A stretch of DNA of 64,000 bases from Flavobacterium keumense (lineage in GTDB: Bacteria; Bacteroidota; Bacteroidia; Flavobacteriales; Flavobacteriaceae), in the NCBI RefSeq assembly GCF_029866485.1, contig NZ_CP092332.1:992001-1056000 (forward strand). Direction: 5' to 3'. Below, in pieces: positions 34,301-41,415 of the stretch (the stretch's first letter is position 1; every line of letters starts with the position of its first letter). The translations under genes were made by a program, and so were the position numbers. Below the pieces are notes generated by a model that was given only the letters and a program-made list of their open reading frames with translations, made no database searches and was not told the origin of the DNA.

Positions 34301-34779
34301 TGGTAAAAGAAGGTTGGGCAGACAAAGAAACGGGTAAAAAGGGAGAACCTCGACTACAGTTTACTTTAATCCAATATTTGCAAGATGTTTTGCCTTCTTT
34401 CGCTAAAAAGTTAGTACTTTTATTAAATATCAACGATATTCAACCAAATTTCATTCATCAATTGAACCAACTTTTTCAAGAAAACAAAGGCGACAATACA
34501 GTTACTTTTGAAATTATGGAATTGGAAAAAATTACAAAAATTATTGAGACTACCGCTGAAATTAATGAAGCCGATGAAGAAGTTTTTGTCGAAGAAAGTG
34601 ATAGTGAGGATGCTGATGTTTCTTTGATAGAAAATCAAAAAATTAATGCAACTACAGCAGTTGAAGAAATAAATGTGGTAACTAAATTGAGTATGCCAAG
34701 CCGAAAATTGAAAGTAAAAATATCAAACGAGTTATTATTAGAATTAGAAAAAAGACAGATTAATTTTAAGTTGAATTAA
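31375..34779 (+). CDS. dnaE: DNA polymerase III alpha, polymerase part, frame -1 relative to N-terminus
   Basis: The 1134 residues from the ATG at 31375 are the remainder of DnaE. This ATG is an internal methionine of the full protein, and the same frame is open upstream through the break. Visible are the end of PHP, the polymerase palm with SVGPGRGSAAGSAVAYCLG and MPDIDIDFDDEGRGRV, the fingers region, YGITVYQEQVMLLSQ, helix-hairpin-helix elements, and the C-terminal OB fold (TLSFGGIINNVQHRVAKNGKGWASFF). It is the replicative polymerase and essential, so a truly broken gene is unlikely unless a second copy exists. The stop is followed by a gap of 120 nt to trxA. Confidence 0.9.
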   Translation: MSSIAYTDGFYYVPRIDRAIVEKYKEDIIVLSGNLYGEIPSKILNIGETQAEEALIWWKEQFGSDFYLELMRHKQEDENRVNQTLIAFAKKHHIKLVATNNTYYIDKEDANAHDILLCVKDGEKQATPIGRGRGYRYGLPNQEYYFKSGDEMKQLFADLPEAIINIQEIIDKVESYSLYRDVLLPKFKIPDEFEVAEDAVDGGVRGENAYLKFLTMEGAKRRYGDITPEIQERLDFELLTISNSGYPGYFLIVQDFIAEARKMDVSVGPGRGSAAGSAVAYCLGITNIDPIKYDLLFERFLNPDRVSMPDIDIDFDDEGRGRVMEYVINKYGANQVAQIITYGKMATKSAIRDTARVLDLPLFEADRIAKLIPGMMPSKWNLARFIAEKEEDVKKALRSDEFDKVKELIAIANTADLAGETIQQAKMLEGSMRNTGIHACGVIITPDDITNFVPVTTAKDSDLYVTQFDNSVAESAGLLKMDFLGLKTLTLIKDTVKLVKYRTGVELNPDEFPIDDVKTYELFQRGETVGIFQYESPGMQKYMKDLKPTVFADLIAMNALYRPGPLEYIPSFIRRKNGEEPITYDLDACEEYLGETYGITVYQEQVMLLSQKLANFSKGDADVLRKAMGKKQKDVLDKMKSKFIDQAMANGHDAQKLDKIWTDWEAFASYAFNKSHSTCYAWIAYQTAYLKAHYPAEYMAAVLSNNMSDIKQVSFFMEECKRMGLQVLGPDVNESFYKFTVNDDYAVRFGMGAIKGVGAGAVATIVENRKDGKYKSIFDLTKRIDLRAANKKALENLALAGGFDSFEGTTRAQYFHDDGDGITFYEKAIRYGAKFQENENSSQVSLFGEASDVQIAEPVVPPCDDWSTMEKLAKEKEVVGIYISGHPLDDFKFEMKYFCNAKLEALKHLEQYVGKTLSFGGIINNVQHRVAKNGKGWASFFLEGYDESYEFRIFGEEYLKFRHFLIQNNFTYMRVLVKEGWADKETGKKGEPRLQFTLIQYLQDVLPSFAKKLVLLLNINDIQPNFIHQLNQLFQENKGDNTVTFEIMELEKITKIIETTAEINEADEEVFVEESDSEDADVSLIENQKINATTAVEEINVVTKLSMPSRKLKVKISNELLLELEKRQINFKLN

Positions 34780-34855
34780 ATTGACAAATAAAAAAAGGTA
34801 ATACATTCATAACCAAAACTAATTTAGAAGTGCTGTGAGAATGTGTTTTAATTTA

Positions 34856-34863
34856 TAAATTTG
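34856..34863 (+). promoter_or_regulatory. Putative -7 box for trxA
   Basis: TAAATTTG matches TAnnTTTG, 36 nt before the ATG. Confidence 0.55.
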
Positions 34864-34899
34864 CAATACAATTAATAAACAAATAAAAAATAATATAGT

Positions 34900-35217
34900 A
34901 TGGCATTAGCAATAACAGACGCTACTTTTGACGAAGTAGTTTTAAAATCAGATAAACCAGTAGTAGTAGATTTTTGGGCAGCTTGGTGTGGGCCTTGTAG
35001 AATGGTAGGACCAGTAATTGATGAAATTGCTACTGAATATGAAGGAAAAGCGGTAGTTGGTAAAGTTGATGTTGATGCTAACCAAGAATTTGCAGCAAAA
35101 TACGGAGTTAGAAATATTCCAACGGTTTTGATTTTCAAAAACGGAGAAGTAGTAGGAAAACAAGTAGGGGTTGCTCCAAAACAAACCTATACTGATAGTT
35201 TAGACGCATTATTGTAA
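34900..35217 (+). CDS. trxA: Thioredoxin
   Basis: A 105-residue cytoplasmic thiol-disulfide reductant. The active site WCGPC (C30, C33) sits in [20 protein letters not shown]. The buried Asp (D24), the cis-proline strand ([15 protein letters not shown]) and GVAPKQ near the end are intact. There is no signal peptide. It has its own promoter and a strong terminator and is monocistronic. Confidence 0.96.
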   Translation: MALAITDATFDEVVLKSDKPVVVDFWAAWCGPCRMVGPVIDEIATEYEGKAVVGKVDVDANQEFAAKYGVRNIPTVLIFKNGEVVGKQVGVAPKQTYTDSLDALL

Positions 35218-35237
35218 TCCTCTGATTGCATTGATAT

Positions 35238-35267
35238 AAAAAAGGTTGACGAAAGTCAGCCTTTTTT
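35238..35267 (+). terminator. Terminator after trxA
   Basis: Arms AAAAAAGGTTGAC (35238-35250) and GTCAGCCTTTTTT (35255-35267) around GAAA, one G-U pair, T-tract at the end. Confidence 0.88.
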
Positions 35268-35295
35268 ATTGCATATAAAATACCAATCGTTTTCT

Positions 35296-35303
35296 TATAT
35301 TTG
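35296..35303 (+). promoter_or_regulatory. Putative -7 box 4 nt before the ATG at 35308
   Basis: TATATTTG matches TAnnTTTG. The expected transcript start falls on or next to the start codon, so the mRNA would be leaderless. Confidence 0.45.
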
Positions 35304-35307
35304 GGTA

Positions 35308-36234
35308 ATGAATATTGAATCACAAAGAGATACTATTTCTAGTTTTCGTCATTTGGAGTTGTTAGCTCATCAAGTGGTGGAAGGATTCATTTCGGGTATG
35401 CACAAAAGCCCTTTTCATGGTTTTTCGGCTGAATTTGCAGAGCATAAAGTCTATAATTCTGGAGAAAGTACCAAACATATCGATTGGAAATTATTTGCCA
35501 AAACGGATCGTTTGTATACCAAACAATTTGAGGAAGAAACCAACTTGCGTTGTCATATTATTATTGATAATTCTTCGTCAATGCATTATCCCTATTTAAA
35601 AGAAAGTCAGCATTTTTATGAAAGTAAAATAGGATTTTCTGTGTTAGCTTCAGCGGTTTTGATGAATTTATTGAAAAAGCAACGTGATGCAGTGGGTTTA
35701 AGCGTGTTTTCGGACATCTATGAATATTATGCGCCGGAAAAAGGAAGTGATCGTCATCATCGAATGATTTTGAATGCGCTTGAGGGGCTTTTGGAACAAC
35801 CGAAAGTTTCAAAAACGACCGATTCGATTACTTTTTTACATCAAATTGCAGAAAAGATACACCGTCGCTCCATGATTATCTTATTTACGGATATGTTTCA
35901 GGCTGGAAACGAAGAAGCTTTATTTAGTGCTTTACAACATTTGAAACACAACAAGCATAAAGTGGTTTTGTTTCATGTTTTTGATGCTAAAACCGAATTG
36001 GGGTTTAATTTTGATTCGGCTCCTCGAAAATTTATAGACGTAGAAACTGGAGAAGAAGTAGCCGTCTTTGCTAATACCGTTCAGCAAGATTATGAAAAAG
36101 AAGTGGCTAATTACTTTAAAAAGCTAGCATTACGTTGCGCTCAAAACCGAATCCAATATGTTCCAGTCGCTGTGGGCGAAAATTTCGAAAAAATACTGTT
36201 AACCTATTTAGTTGAAAAACAAAACTTTGGTTAA
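35308..36234 (+). CDS. DUF58 domain protein (MoxR-associated, von Willebrand-like)
   Basis: A 308-residue soluble protein starting at the ATG at 35308 (MNIESQRDTISSFRHLELLAHQVVEGF). The DUF58 hallmark is GESTKHIDWKLFAKTDRLYTKQFEEETNL (R-x-D-W motif). It is followed by a vWA-like core with HIIIDNSSSMHYP (DxSxS metal site), GLSVFS and RSMIILFTDMFQ. Such proteins usually pair with MoxR AAA+ ATPases and vWA barrels in chaperone-like complexes (BatA-BatE in Bacteroidota). No moxR or bat gene is next to it here, so it may act with partners elsewhere. Confidence 0.85.
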   Translation: MNIESQRDTISSFRHLELLAHQVVEGFISGMHKSPFHGFSAEFAEHKVYNSGESTKHIDWKLFAKTDRLYTKQFEEETNLRCHIIIDNSSSMHYPYLKESQHFYESKIGFSVLASAVLMNLLKKQRDAVGLSVFSDIYEYYAPEKGSDRHHRMILNALEGLLEQPKVSKTTDSITFLHQIAEKIHRRSMIILFTDMFQAGNEEALFSALQHLKHNKHKVVLFHVFDAKTELGFNFDSAPRKFIDVETGEEVAVFANTVQQDYEKEVANYFKKLALRCAQNRIQYVPVAVGENFEKILLTYLVEKQNFG

Positions 36235-36272
36235 TTTCATGAAGGAATATTTTATTTTTTTTATAAAAATGC

Positions 36273-36302
36273 TTGTGTAAATAGAAATCTGTTGTATATT
36301 TG
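36273..36302 (+). promoter_or_regulatory. Promoter of tRNA-Asp (TTG-N19-TATATTTG)
   Basis: TTG at 36273-36275 and TATATTTG at 36295-36302 with a 19-nt spacer, 18 nt before the tRNA 5' end. Confidence 0.75.
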
Positions 36303-36320
36303 CAACCGCAATTAAGCAGA

Positions 36321-36395
36321 GGTTTGGTAGTTCAGTTGGTTAGAATACATGCCTGTCACGCATGGGGTCGCGGGTTCGAGTCCCGTCCAGACCGC
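36321..36395 (+). tRNA. tRNA-Asp (anticodon GTC)
   Basis: A complete cloverleaf. Acceptor arms GGTTTGG (36321-36327) and CCAGACC (36388-36394) pair with one T-G, with discriminator G at 36395. The D-arm (AGTTCAGTTGGTT), anticodon loop CTGTCAC with GTC, and T-arm GCGGGTTCGAGTCCCGT are standard. CCA is not encoded. A promoter is upstream and a hairpin terminator downstream. Confidence 0.96.
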
Positions 36396-36401
36396 TAAAT
36401 T

Positions 36402-36437
36402 GGGTAAAGCACTTCATAATGGAGTGCTTTTTTGCCC
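36402..36437 (+). terminator. Terminator after tRNA-Asp
   Basis: Arms AAAGCACT (36406-36413) and AGTGCTTT (36423-36430), extended by GGG/CCC at the outside, with TTTTTT at 36428-36433. Confidence 0.75.
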
Positions 36438-36463
36438 AAAAACGGTATCTAAAGTTAGTTGTG

Positions 36464-36560
36464 TTGTTTGGTCGGCCTTGTAAGCTGACCGGGTTTAGTA
36501 GTTAGACCAATGAAAAGCTTTCCAGAAATTCTGATTTTCAGAACTAAGGATAGCTTTTTT
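36464..36560 (+). ncRNA. Candidate small structured RNA with terminator-like 3' hairpin
   Basis: The 258-nt gap after tRNA-Asp contains GGTCGGC/GCTGACC (36470-36476, 36484-36490) and a competing outer pair TTGGTC/GACCAA (36468-36473, 36505-36510). Then comes a long hairpin AAAAGCTTTCC/GGATAGCTTTT (36513-36523, 36548-36558) with an inner TTCTG/CAGAA stem, ending in TTTTTT. No coding frame fits. No clear promoter was found between the tRNA terminator and this region. I cannot assign it to a known RNA family. Confidence 0.3.
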
Positions 36561-36616
36561 GATTTACAAGGGTACTAAATCGTTATAGTTACTCTTTTTT
36601 ATCCTAAAAAATAGCA

Positions 36617-36624
36617 TAACTTTG
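36617..36624 (+). promoter_or_regulatory. Putative -7 box for the gene at 36654
   Basis: TAACTTTG matches TAnnTTTG, 29 nt before the ATG. Confidence 0.5.
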
Positions 36625-36653
36625 GTTTTTCAAAATTTTTTTTCTCCCTTTAC

Positions 36654-37031
36654 ATGAAAAACTTTGATTACTACATTTTTATTGTTCTGTTTTTTATTTC
36701 TTTTACTGCTCTTGCTCAACCAGCATTGATATTCAATGAAGATAAGCAACTAAAGGACTCATTATATAATGTAAACCGCCGTGTTGTGGTAAATTATACT
36801 ATGAAAGAATTTGATACGTTGTTTTTTGAGTTTTTTGAAAAAAAAGCAAATCCAGCTATAGTTTTGAGTAAAATAGAGTTTTATAGTTATACTATTAAAA
36901 TTGCTGCTTTTTCCGATCGGCTTGCAAGATTGTATCCTGCTCAAAAAGAAACTGCAGTCGAAAGTAAAAAGAAATGGATGTCTGAATCGTATCAAGATTA
37001 TTTGCTTTATAAAGCTTCTCAAAAAAAATAA
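36654..37031 (+). CDS. Small secreted protein of unknown function
   Basis: A 125-residue protein with a signal peptide (about 1-21, FIVLFFISFTALAQ). The mature part is helical and charged, with repeated aromatic positions (FDTLFFEFFEKK, KIEFYSYTIKIAAFSDRLARLYP) and a Lys-rich end. I recognise no domain. It is first of a run of five co-directional genes reaching hemW. The next gene follows within 43 nt. A periplasmic role is inferred from the signal peptide only. Confidence 0.6.
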   Translation: MKNFDYYIFIVLFFISFTALAQPALIFNEDKQLKDSLYNVNRRVVVNYTMKEFDTLFFEFFEKKANPAIVLSKIEFYSYTIKIAAFSDRLARLYPAQKETAVESKKKWMSESYQDYLLYKASQKK

Positions 37032-37073
37032 TTGTATTTTTATCCCATATTAGTTTTATTCAAACACAAAACA

Positions 37074-37550
37074 TTGAAACATTATTTTCTTTTTTTAGTT
37101 ATTTTACTTTTTAGTTCTTGTCAATATTTTGAGAAGCAAATTCCTTCTGAAAAAGAATTATTAGCCAAAGAATTAAAAGAAATTAATTGGAAAGAAGTGG
37201 ATGAGTTTCCTTCACTAGTTGATTGTGAAAAAATTGAAGATAAAACACAACGTAATCAATGTTTTTTTGAAATATTAACTCAGTTAATTCAAGAAAAATT
37301 AAGTATTGATACACTATCAGTTCTGTATCCAGAATTGGATACTATAGAAGTTAAAGTTACTGTTTTTCCTAATTCAGCCATGCAATTTGAACCGCAGTTT
37401 CCAAAAGATTCAGTAGCATATGATACGGTTAAAATTGACAGTATTTTAAAAGCACGTTTAGTAGATTTTCCGAAAGTAAACCCAGCTATCAAACGTGGAA
37501 TTCCTGTTAAAACTCAATTTATTCTTCCTGTAATACTAAAAGTAGAGTAG
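37074..37550 (+). CDS. Small lipoprotein of unknown function, possibly TonB-domain-like
   Basis: Start uncertain. I use TTG at 37074, which gives 158 residues and a compact lipoprotein signal ([16 protein letters not shown]). A TTG at 37032 would add 14 residues. After the lipid-anchoring cysteine comes a charged stretch ([23 protein letters not shown]) and then [12 protein letters not shown] and a region with VYP-like spacing ([29 protein letters not shown]). That region faintly recalls TonB C-terminal domains. It contains two further cysteines. There is no ATG at a sensible position. Probably cotranscribed with the genes around it; ruvC follows after 20 nt. Confidence 0.5.
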   Translation: MKHYFLFLVILLFSSCQYFEKQIPSEKELLAKELKEINWKEVDEFPSLVDCEKIEDKTQRNQCFFEILTQLIQEKLSIDTLSVLYPELDTIEVKVTVFPNSAMQFEPQFPKDSVAYDTVKIDSILKARLVDFPKVNPAIKRGIPVKTQFILPVILKVE

Positions 37551-37570
37551 TTCCTTTAAACAAACCTCAA

Positions 37571-38125
37571 TTGGCAAACGAACGTATCATATTAGGAATC
37601 GACCCTGGAACCACTATTATGGGTTTTGGATTGATTAAAGTAGTCAATAAAAAAATGGAATTTTTGCAATTGAACGAACTGCAATTATCCAAATACGACA
37701 ATCATTATCAAAAGTTAAAAATCATTTTTGAACGCACAATTGAGCTCATCGAATCGCATCATCCTGATGAAATAGCGATTGAAGCTCCCTTTTTTGGAAA
37801 AAATGTGCAGTCGATGTTGAAATTAGGTCGTGCACAAGGCGTTGCTATGGCGGCGGGACTTTCGCGCGGTATTCCCATTACAGAATACGAACCTAAGAAA
37901 ATAAAAATGGCCATAACCGGAAATGGAAATGCTAGTAAAGAGCAAGTAGCCAAAATGCTTCAACAATTATTAGGTCTTAAAACCTTACCGAAAAATTTAG
38001 ACTCTACCGATGGATTAGCGGCCGCTGTTTGTCATTTTTTTAATTCAGGCCGACTAGAAATTGGCAAAAGTTATTCGGGTTGGGATGCTTTTGTGAAAAA
38101 TAATGAATCTCGTGTTAACAAATAA
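37571..38125 (+). CDS. ruvC: Crossover junction endodeoxyribonuclease RuvC
   Basis: A 184-residue Holliday-junction resolvase acting with RuvAB in homologous recombination. The start is TTG at 37571, giving [15 protein letters not shown]. The RNase-H-like catalytic acids are D11 (GIDPG), E71 ([11 protein letters not shown]) and the C-terminal Asp pair in [14 protein letters not shown]. The DNA-binding [17 protein letters not shown] helix is intact. Length is normal. ruvA and ruvB are not nearby. Confidence 0.95.
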   Translation: MANERIILGIDPGTTIMGFGLIKVVNKKMEFLQLNELQLSKYDNHYQKLKIIFERTIELIESHHPDEIAIEAPFFGKNVQSMLKLGRAQGVAMAAGLSRGIPITEYEPKKIKMAITGNGNASKEQVAKMLQQLLGLKTLPKNLDSTDGLAAAVCHFFNSGRLEIGKSYSGWDAFVKNNESRVNK

Positions 38126-38128
38126 CTT

Positions 38129-38521
38129 ATGAATAGTTTTTTTGAAGAATTCTCAATTATTGGATTAGTTATAGTTCCTACAATATTTTTTATTAGTAGA
38201 AAAGTATTGAGAAAGAAAGATTCTTTTATAATAATCTTTTGTTTTACAATTGCTCTAGCATCAATCACAACTTATAAGTTAAGTGTTGAAGAGTTTTTAA
38301 AACCGAATTTTTTATTACTTTGGTATAGTCCAATATATTCTCTTTTGTTGTATAGATTGATGTTAATACCTTTTTGGCTAAGAAAAAAAAGAGATCCAAA
38401 AATCCCGCCTAGAGAAATGTTTTATTCCGGGGATGTCAGTTTAATAGCGGATAAACTTTTTGGTTTTATTTTTATTATTTTAAGTGTAGTTCTACCAATG
38501 GTGTTAATATTAAACACTTAA
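38129..38521 (+). CDS. Small membrane protein of unknown function
   Basis: A 130-residue protein with three hydrophobic segments (about 8-22 FSIIGLVIVPTIFFI, 33-47 FIIIFCFTIALASIT, 105-127 LFGFIFIILSVVLPMVLIL) and a central amphipathic or membrane-facing region. A basic loop WLRKKRDPKIPPREMF lies before the last segment. I recognise no family. It starts 3 nt after ruvC and ends 3 nt before hemW, so it is cotranscribed and probably cotranslated with them. Confidence 0.6.
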   Translation: MNSFFEEFSIIGLVIVPTIFFISRKVLRKKDSFIIIFCFTIALASITTYKLSVEEFLKPNFLLLWYSPIYSLLLYRLMLIPFWLRKKRDPKIPPREMFYSGDVSLIADKLFGFIFIILSVVLPMVLILNT

Positions 38522-38524
38522 AAA

Positions 38525-39688
38525 ATGAGCGGAATCTACATCCATATCCCCTTTTGCAAACAAGCGTGTAATTACTGCGATTTTCATTTTTCGACTTCGA
38601 TGAAGAAGAAAGAAGAAATGGTTTTGGCTTTGGCCAAAGAATTGCAACTGCGTAAAGGTGAGTTTGAATATGAAATTATCGAAACCATTTATTTTGGAGG
38701 AGGAACTCCAAGTAGGTTGCAGATTGCAGATATAAGATTTTTGATTGCTACGATTTATGAACATTATACTATTGTAGAAAACCCCGAAATTACTCTCGAA
38801 GCCAATCCTGATGATTTGTCAGAATCTTATTTATTAGAACTTAAAGGGATTGGGGTTAACCGGCTTTCTATTGGAATTCAGTCCTTTTTTGAAGAGGATT
38901 TAAAGTTAATGAATCGCGCGCATGATTCGGCGCAAGCAAAAAAATGCCTAGAAATAGCTACCCGTTATTTCGATAATATTTCACTGGATTTAATTTACGG
39001 AATTCCCGACCCGAGCCAGAATGGCGAACAGGCGAAGCAAATGTCGAACGAAAGATGGCAGCAGAATATTGAAACGGCACTATCATTTGGAATACCACAT
39101 ATTTCTAGTTATGCCTTGACGGTAGAGCCTAAAACCGCGTTGAACAAACTGATTCAAACAGGTAAAGTAGCTTCGCCCAATGATGAGGTAGCCCAAGAAC
39201 ATTTTATGATTTTGGTCGAAACTCTGGAAGCCAATGGATTTGTTCATTATGAGTTGTCTAATTTTGGTAAAGAAAATTATTTTTCTAGGAATAATTCGGC
39301 CTATTGGTTGGGTAAAAAATACATCGGAATTGGTCCTTCAGCACATAGTTATAATGGTGATTCTAGAAGTTGGAATGTTGCAAATAATACCTTGTATCTG
39401 AAAGCACTTCAGAATGACGAATTGCCTAATGAAGTCGAAAAATTAACACTCGAAGATCGTTATAACGAATATATTATGACAGGTTTACGAACGATTTGGG
39501 GTGTTTCTTTAGATCGAATTGAGCAGGAATTTGGTTCTCAATATTTGGATTATTTGAAGCAACAATCACAAAAATTCATTGTTGATGGTTTGCTTTCTAT
39601 TACCGATGGAATATTGAAGCCAACATTGAAAGGGAAATTTTTAACCGATGGAATAGCAAGTGATTTGTTTTACTTAAATTTGGAATAA
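38525..39688 (+). CDS. hemW: HemW-type radical SAM protein (heme chaperone)
   Basis: A 387-residue radical SAM protein related to oxygen-independent coproporphyrinogen oxidase. The cluster motif is C11-x3-C15-x2-C18 (FCKQACNYCDFHF). The following IYFGGGTPSRL, EANPDD, RLSIGIQSF and ISLDLIYGIP motifs match HemN/HemW. HemW lacks the extra N-terminal cysteine context of true HemN and acts as a heme-transfer chaperone rather than an oxidase. That assignment rests on family knowledge. A C-terminal winged-helix-like region (YNEYIMTGLRTIWGVSL) is present. It ends the operon. Confidence 0.88.
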   Translation: MSGIYIHIPFCKQACNYCDFHFSTSMKKKEEMVLALAKELQLRKGEFEYEIIETIYFGGGTPSRLQIADIRFLIATIYEHYTIVENPEITLEANPDDLSESYLLELKGIGVNRLSIGIQSFFEEDLKLMNRAHDSAQAKKCLEIATRYFDNISLDLIYGIPDPSQNGEQAKQMSNERWQQNIETALSFGIPHISSYALTVEPKTALNKLIQTGKVASPNDEVAQEHFMILVETLEANGFVHYELSNFGKENYFSRNNSAYWLGKKYIGIGPSAHSYNGDSRSWNVANNTLYLKALQNDELPNEVEKLTLEDRYNEYIMTGLRTIWGVSLDRIEQEFGSQYLDYLKQQSQKFIVDGLLSITDGILKPTLKGKFLTDGIASDLFYLNLE

Positions 39689-39690
39689 TC

Positions 39691-40175
39691 TAACCGCAAG
39701 GGTCGCAAAGTTTTCGCAAAGAACGCAAGATAAAAATATACACCAATATTCAATATGACAGAAAACGAATTGTCTAAAATAGTATTTGATTGCGCTTTAA
39801 AAGTACATCAAAGTTTAGGTCCTGGACTACTAGAAAGTGCTTATGAAGAATGTTTGTTTTATGAATTAAAAAAGCAAGGATTAAATATTGAAAAACAGAA
39901 GCCATTGCCTTTAATTTATGAAGAAGTAAAACTTGATATTGGATATAGAATTGATATTATAGTAAACAATAAATTAATTATTGAAATTAAATCTGTTGAG
40001 GCATTGAACGATGTACATTTTGCTCAATTGTTAACGTATTTGAAATTAACAAATTGTAAATTAGGATTGCTAATAAATTTTAATGTAACATTAATTAAAA
40101 ACGGAGTAAAAAGGGTAGTTAATAATCTTTAAAACTTTGTGAACCTAGCGTAAAACTTTGCGTGCTTTGCGGTTA
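39691..40175 (+). mobile_element. Inverted-repeat-bounded cassette carrying a GxxExxY gene
   Basis: The ends TAACCGCAA (39691-39699) and TTGCGGTTA (40167-40175) are exact inverted copies. The similarity continues inward as imperfect CGCAAAG repeats (left 39691-39730, right 40133-40175). The only gene inside is the GxxExxY gene, which fills almost the whole unit. No transposase is present and no target-site duplication is obvious. It looks like a small non-autonomous or self-acting element dropped into the hemW-cyclase gap. Confidence 0.6.
39755..40132 (+). CDS. GxxExxY family protein
   Basis: A 125-residue protein with the family motif in SLGPGLLESAYEECLFYELK (G-x-x-E-x-x-Y). It has a PD-(D/E)xK-nuclease-like core: RIDIIVNNKLIIEIKSVEALNDVHFAQLLTYLK, where D, E and K fall at the positions expected of that fold. 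Biochemical function of the family is unknown; nuclease activity is inference. The gene fills a cassette bounded by inverted repeats, suggesting it is a cargo or mobility gene. The AT-rich coding style is like its surroundings. Confidence 0.85.
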   Translation: MTENELSKIVFDCALKVHQSLGPGLLESAYEECLFYELKKQGLNIEKQKPLPLIYEEVKLDIGYRIDIIVNNKLIIEIKSVEALNDVHFAQLLTYLKLTNCKLGLLINFNVTLIKNGVKRVVNNL

Positions 40176-40181
40176 AAATAA

Positions 40182-40952
40182 ATGAAAGCAAAAATCCACA
40201 ACATACAAATTGACTTATCAAAACCCATTGATATTTCCATTCCAATAACGAATGACGAGCAAAATCCTATTGCTTGGTACCAAAATGCCCCCGAAATTAC
40301 TCCTGTAGTTATGGGAGATTGGATTGGGAAAGTAGCTGAAGGGCAATCGTCAACGAATTTTAATAATCTATTTTTCAATCCGCATGCACACGGGACACAT
40401 ACCGAGTGTTTAGGGCATATTACAAGAGAATTTTACAGTATCAATCAATGTTTGAAAGCGTTTTTCTTTTGGGCAACTTTAATTTCGGTTCAACCAGAAA
40501 AAGTAGGGGAGGATTTAGTGATTTCAAAACTGCAAATTGATAAGGCGTTACAATCTGTTCCTAATTCAGAAATCAATCCAGAAGCCATTGTTATTCGCAC
40601 CCTGCCAAATGACGTTTCAAAAAAATCATTGAAGTATTCCAATACGAATCCGCCTTTTTTGTCTGAAGAGGCAGCGTTGTTCCTTCGCGAAAGCGGAATC
40701 CAACATTTGTTGATTGATTTGCCTAGTGTTGATAAAGAAAAAGACGGGGGCAAATTAGTAGCACACAAAGCCTTTTGGAATGTCAAAGATGTGAACCATT
40801 TGAATGACGATGCGAGACTGAATTGTACGATTACCGAGATGATTTTTGTACCTAACGAAGTGCTTGATGGCAATTATTTATTGAATTTACAAATCGCTTC
40901 ATTTGAAAATGATGCTAGTCCGAGTAAACCTATTTTGTATAGTTTGGAGTAA
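40182..40952 (+). CDS. Cyclase-family (kynurenine formamidase-like) metal hydrolase
   Basis: A 256-residue protein of the cyclase/KynB superfamily. The metal-binding motif HAHGTHTECLGH (H-x-G-T-H-x-D/E) is at about 68-79. LSKPIDISIPI opens the fold, and GIQHLLIDLPSVDKEKDGG plus HKAFW supply the second half. In known members a zinc ion activates water to hydrolyse N-formyl or cyclic amides. The substrate here is not known. The start lies 7 nt after the right end of the GxxExxY cassette, so the insertion may have replaced its promoter region. It ends directly at the next cassette. Confidence 0.8.
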   Translation: MKAKIHNIQIDLSKPIDISIPITNDEQNPIAWYQNAPEITPVVMGDWIGKVAEGQSSTNFNNLFFNPHAHGTHTECLGHITREFYSINQCLKAFFFWATLISVQPEKVGEDLVISKLQIDKALQSVPNSEINPEAIVIRTLPNDVSKKSLKYSNTNPPFLSEEAALFLRESGIQHLLIDLPSVDKEKDGGKLVAHKAFWNVKDVNHLNDDARLNCTITEMIFVPNEVLDGNYLLNLQIASFENDASPSKPILYSLE

Positions 40953-40954
40953 GG

Positions 40955-41415
40955 AGTTGAGAGTAGGGAGATAGTTTTAGGTTTTAAAGATTTGAATTAT
41001 GGATTATAAAGATTTATTAGCTTATAAAAAATCATTTGCTTTAGCAATGTTTATTTTGAAGAATCCAAAGGTTTTCCAAATGAGGAAAAATTTTCTTTAA
41101 CAGATCAAATTAGAAGAAGTTCGAGAAGTGTAACAGTTACAATAACTGAGTCTTATAGGAAAAGGGTTTATCCCAAAAATTTCTTAAGCAAACTTACTGA
41201 CGCAGAAGCTGAAAATTCCGAAACTCAAGTTTGGTTAGATTTTTCTTTAGCTTGCGGTTATTTGAAAGAAATAAAATACAACGAATTAACTTCTCTAAAT
41301 ACTGAAGTTGGGAAACTGATTTACTATATGATGAATAATCCAGATAAATTCGGTTCGAGCAAGATTTAAATTAAACATTTTAAAACTCCCAACTAAAAAC
41401 TCAATACTCTCAACT
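40955..41415 (+). mobile_element. Inverted-repeat-bounded cassette with a four-helix-bundle gene
   Basis: AGTTGAGAGTA (40955-40965) and its exact reverse complement TACTCTCAACT (41405-41415) flank the broken four-helix-bundle gene. The left copy starts 2 nt after the cyclase stop and the right copy ends 3 nt before the YjbR start. The rest of the right flank has related ACTCCCAACT and AACTCAATAC motifs. It resembles small dispersed elements built around intervening-sequence-type proteins. No transposase is present. Confidence 0.5.
40999..41369 (+). pseudogene. Frameshifted four-helix-bundle protein (23S rRNA intervening-sequence / S23 type)
   Basis: The first frame reads MDYKDLLAYKKSFALAMFI, then leaves the family and stops. 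From about 41056 the next frame reads FEESKGFPNEEKFSLTDQI, then RRSSRSVTVTITESYRKR, AENSETQVWLDFSLACGYL and EVGKLIYYMMNNPDKF. Adding one T to the T4 run at 41054-41057 joins them into a normal protein of about 123 residues. Family members (bIVP; the Avd protein of diversity-generating retroelements is a relative) form pentameric helical barrels that bind nucleic acid. Either a genuine dead copy or a homopolymer sequencing error. Confidence 0.8.

Noticed and set aside
37032..37073. Upstream TTG start of the lipoprotein gene
   Set aside because: It adds 14 residues before the lipoprotein signal; the start at 37074 gives a standard signal length, though it is also TTG.
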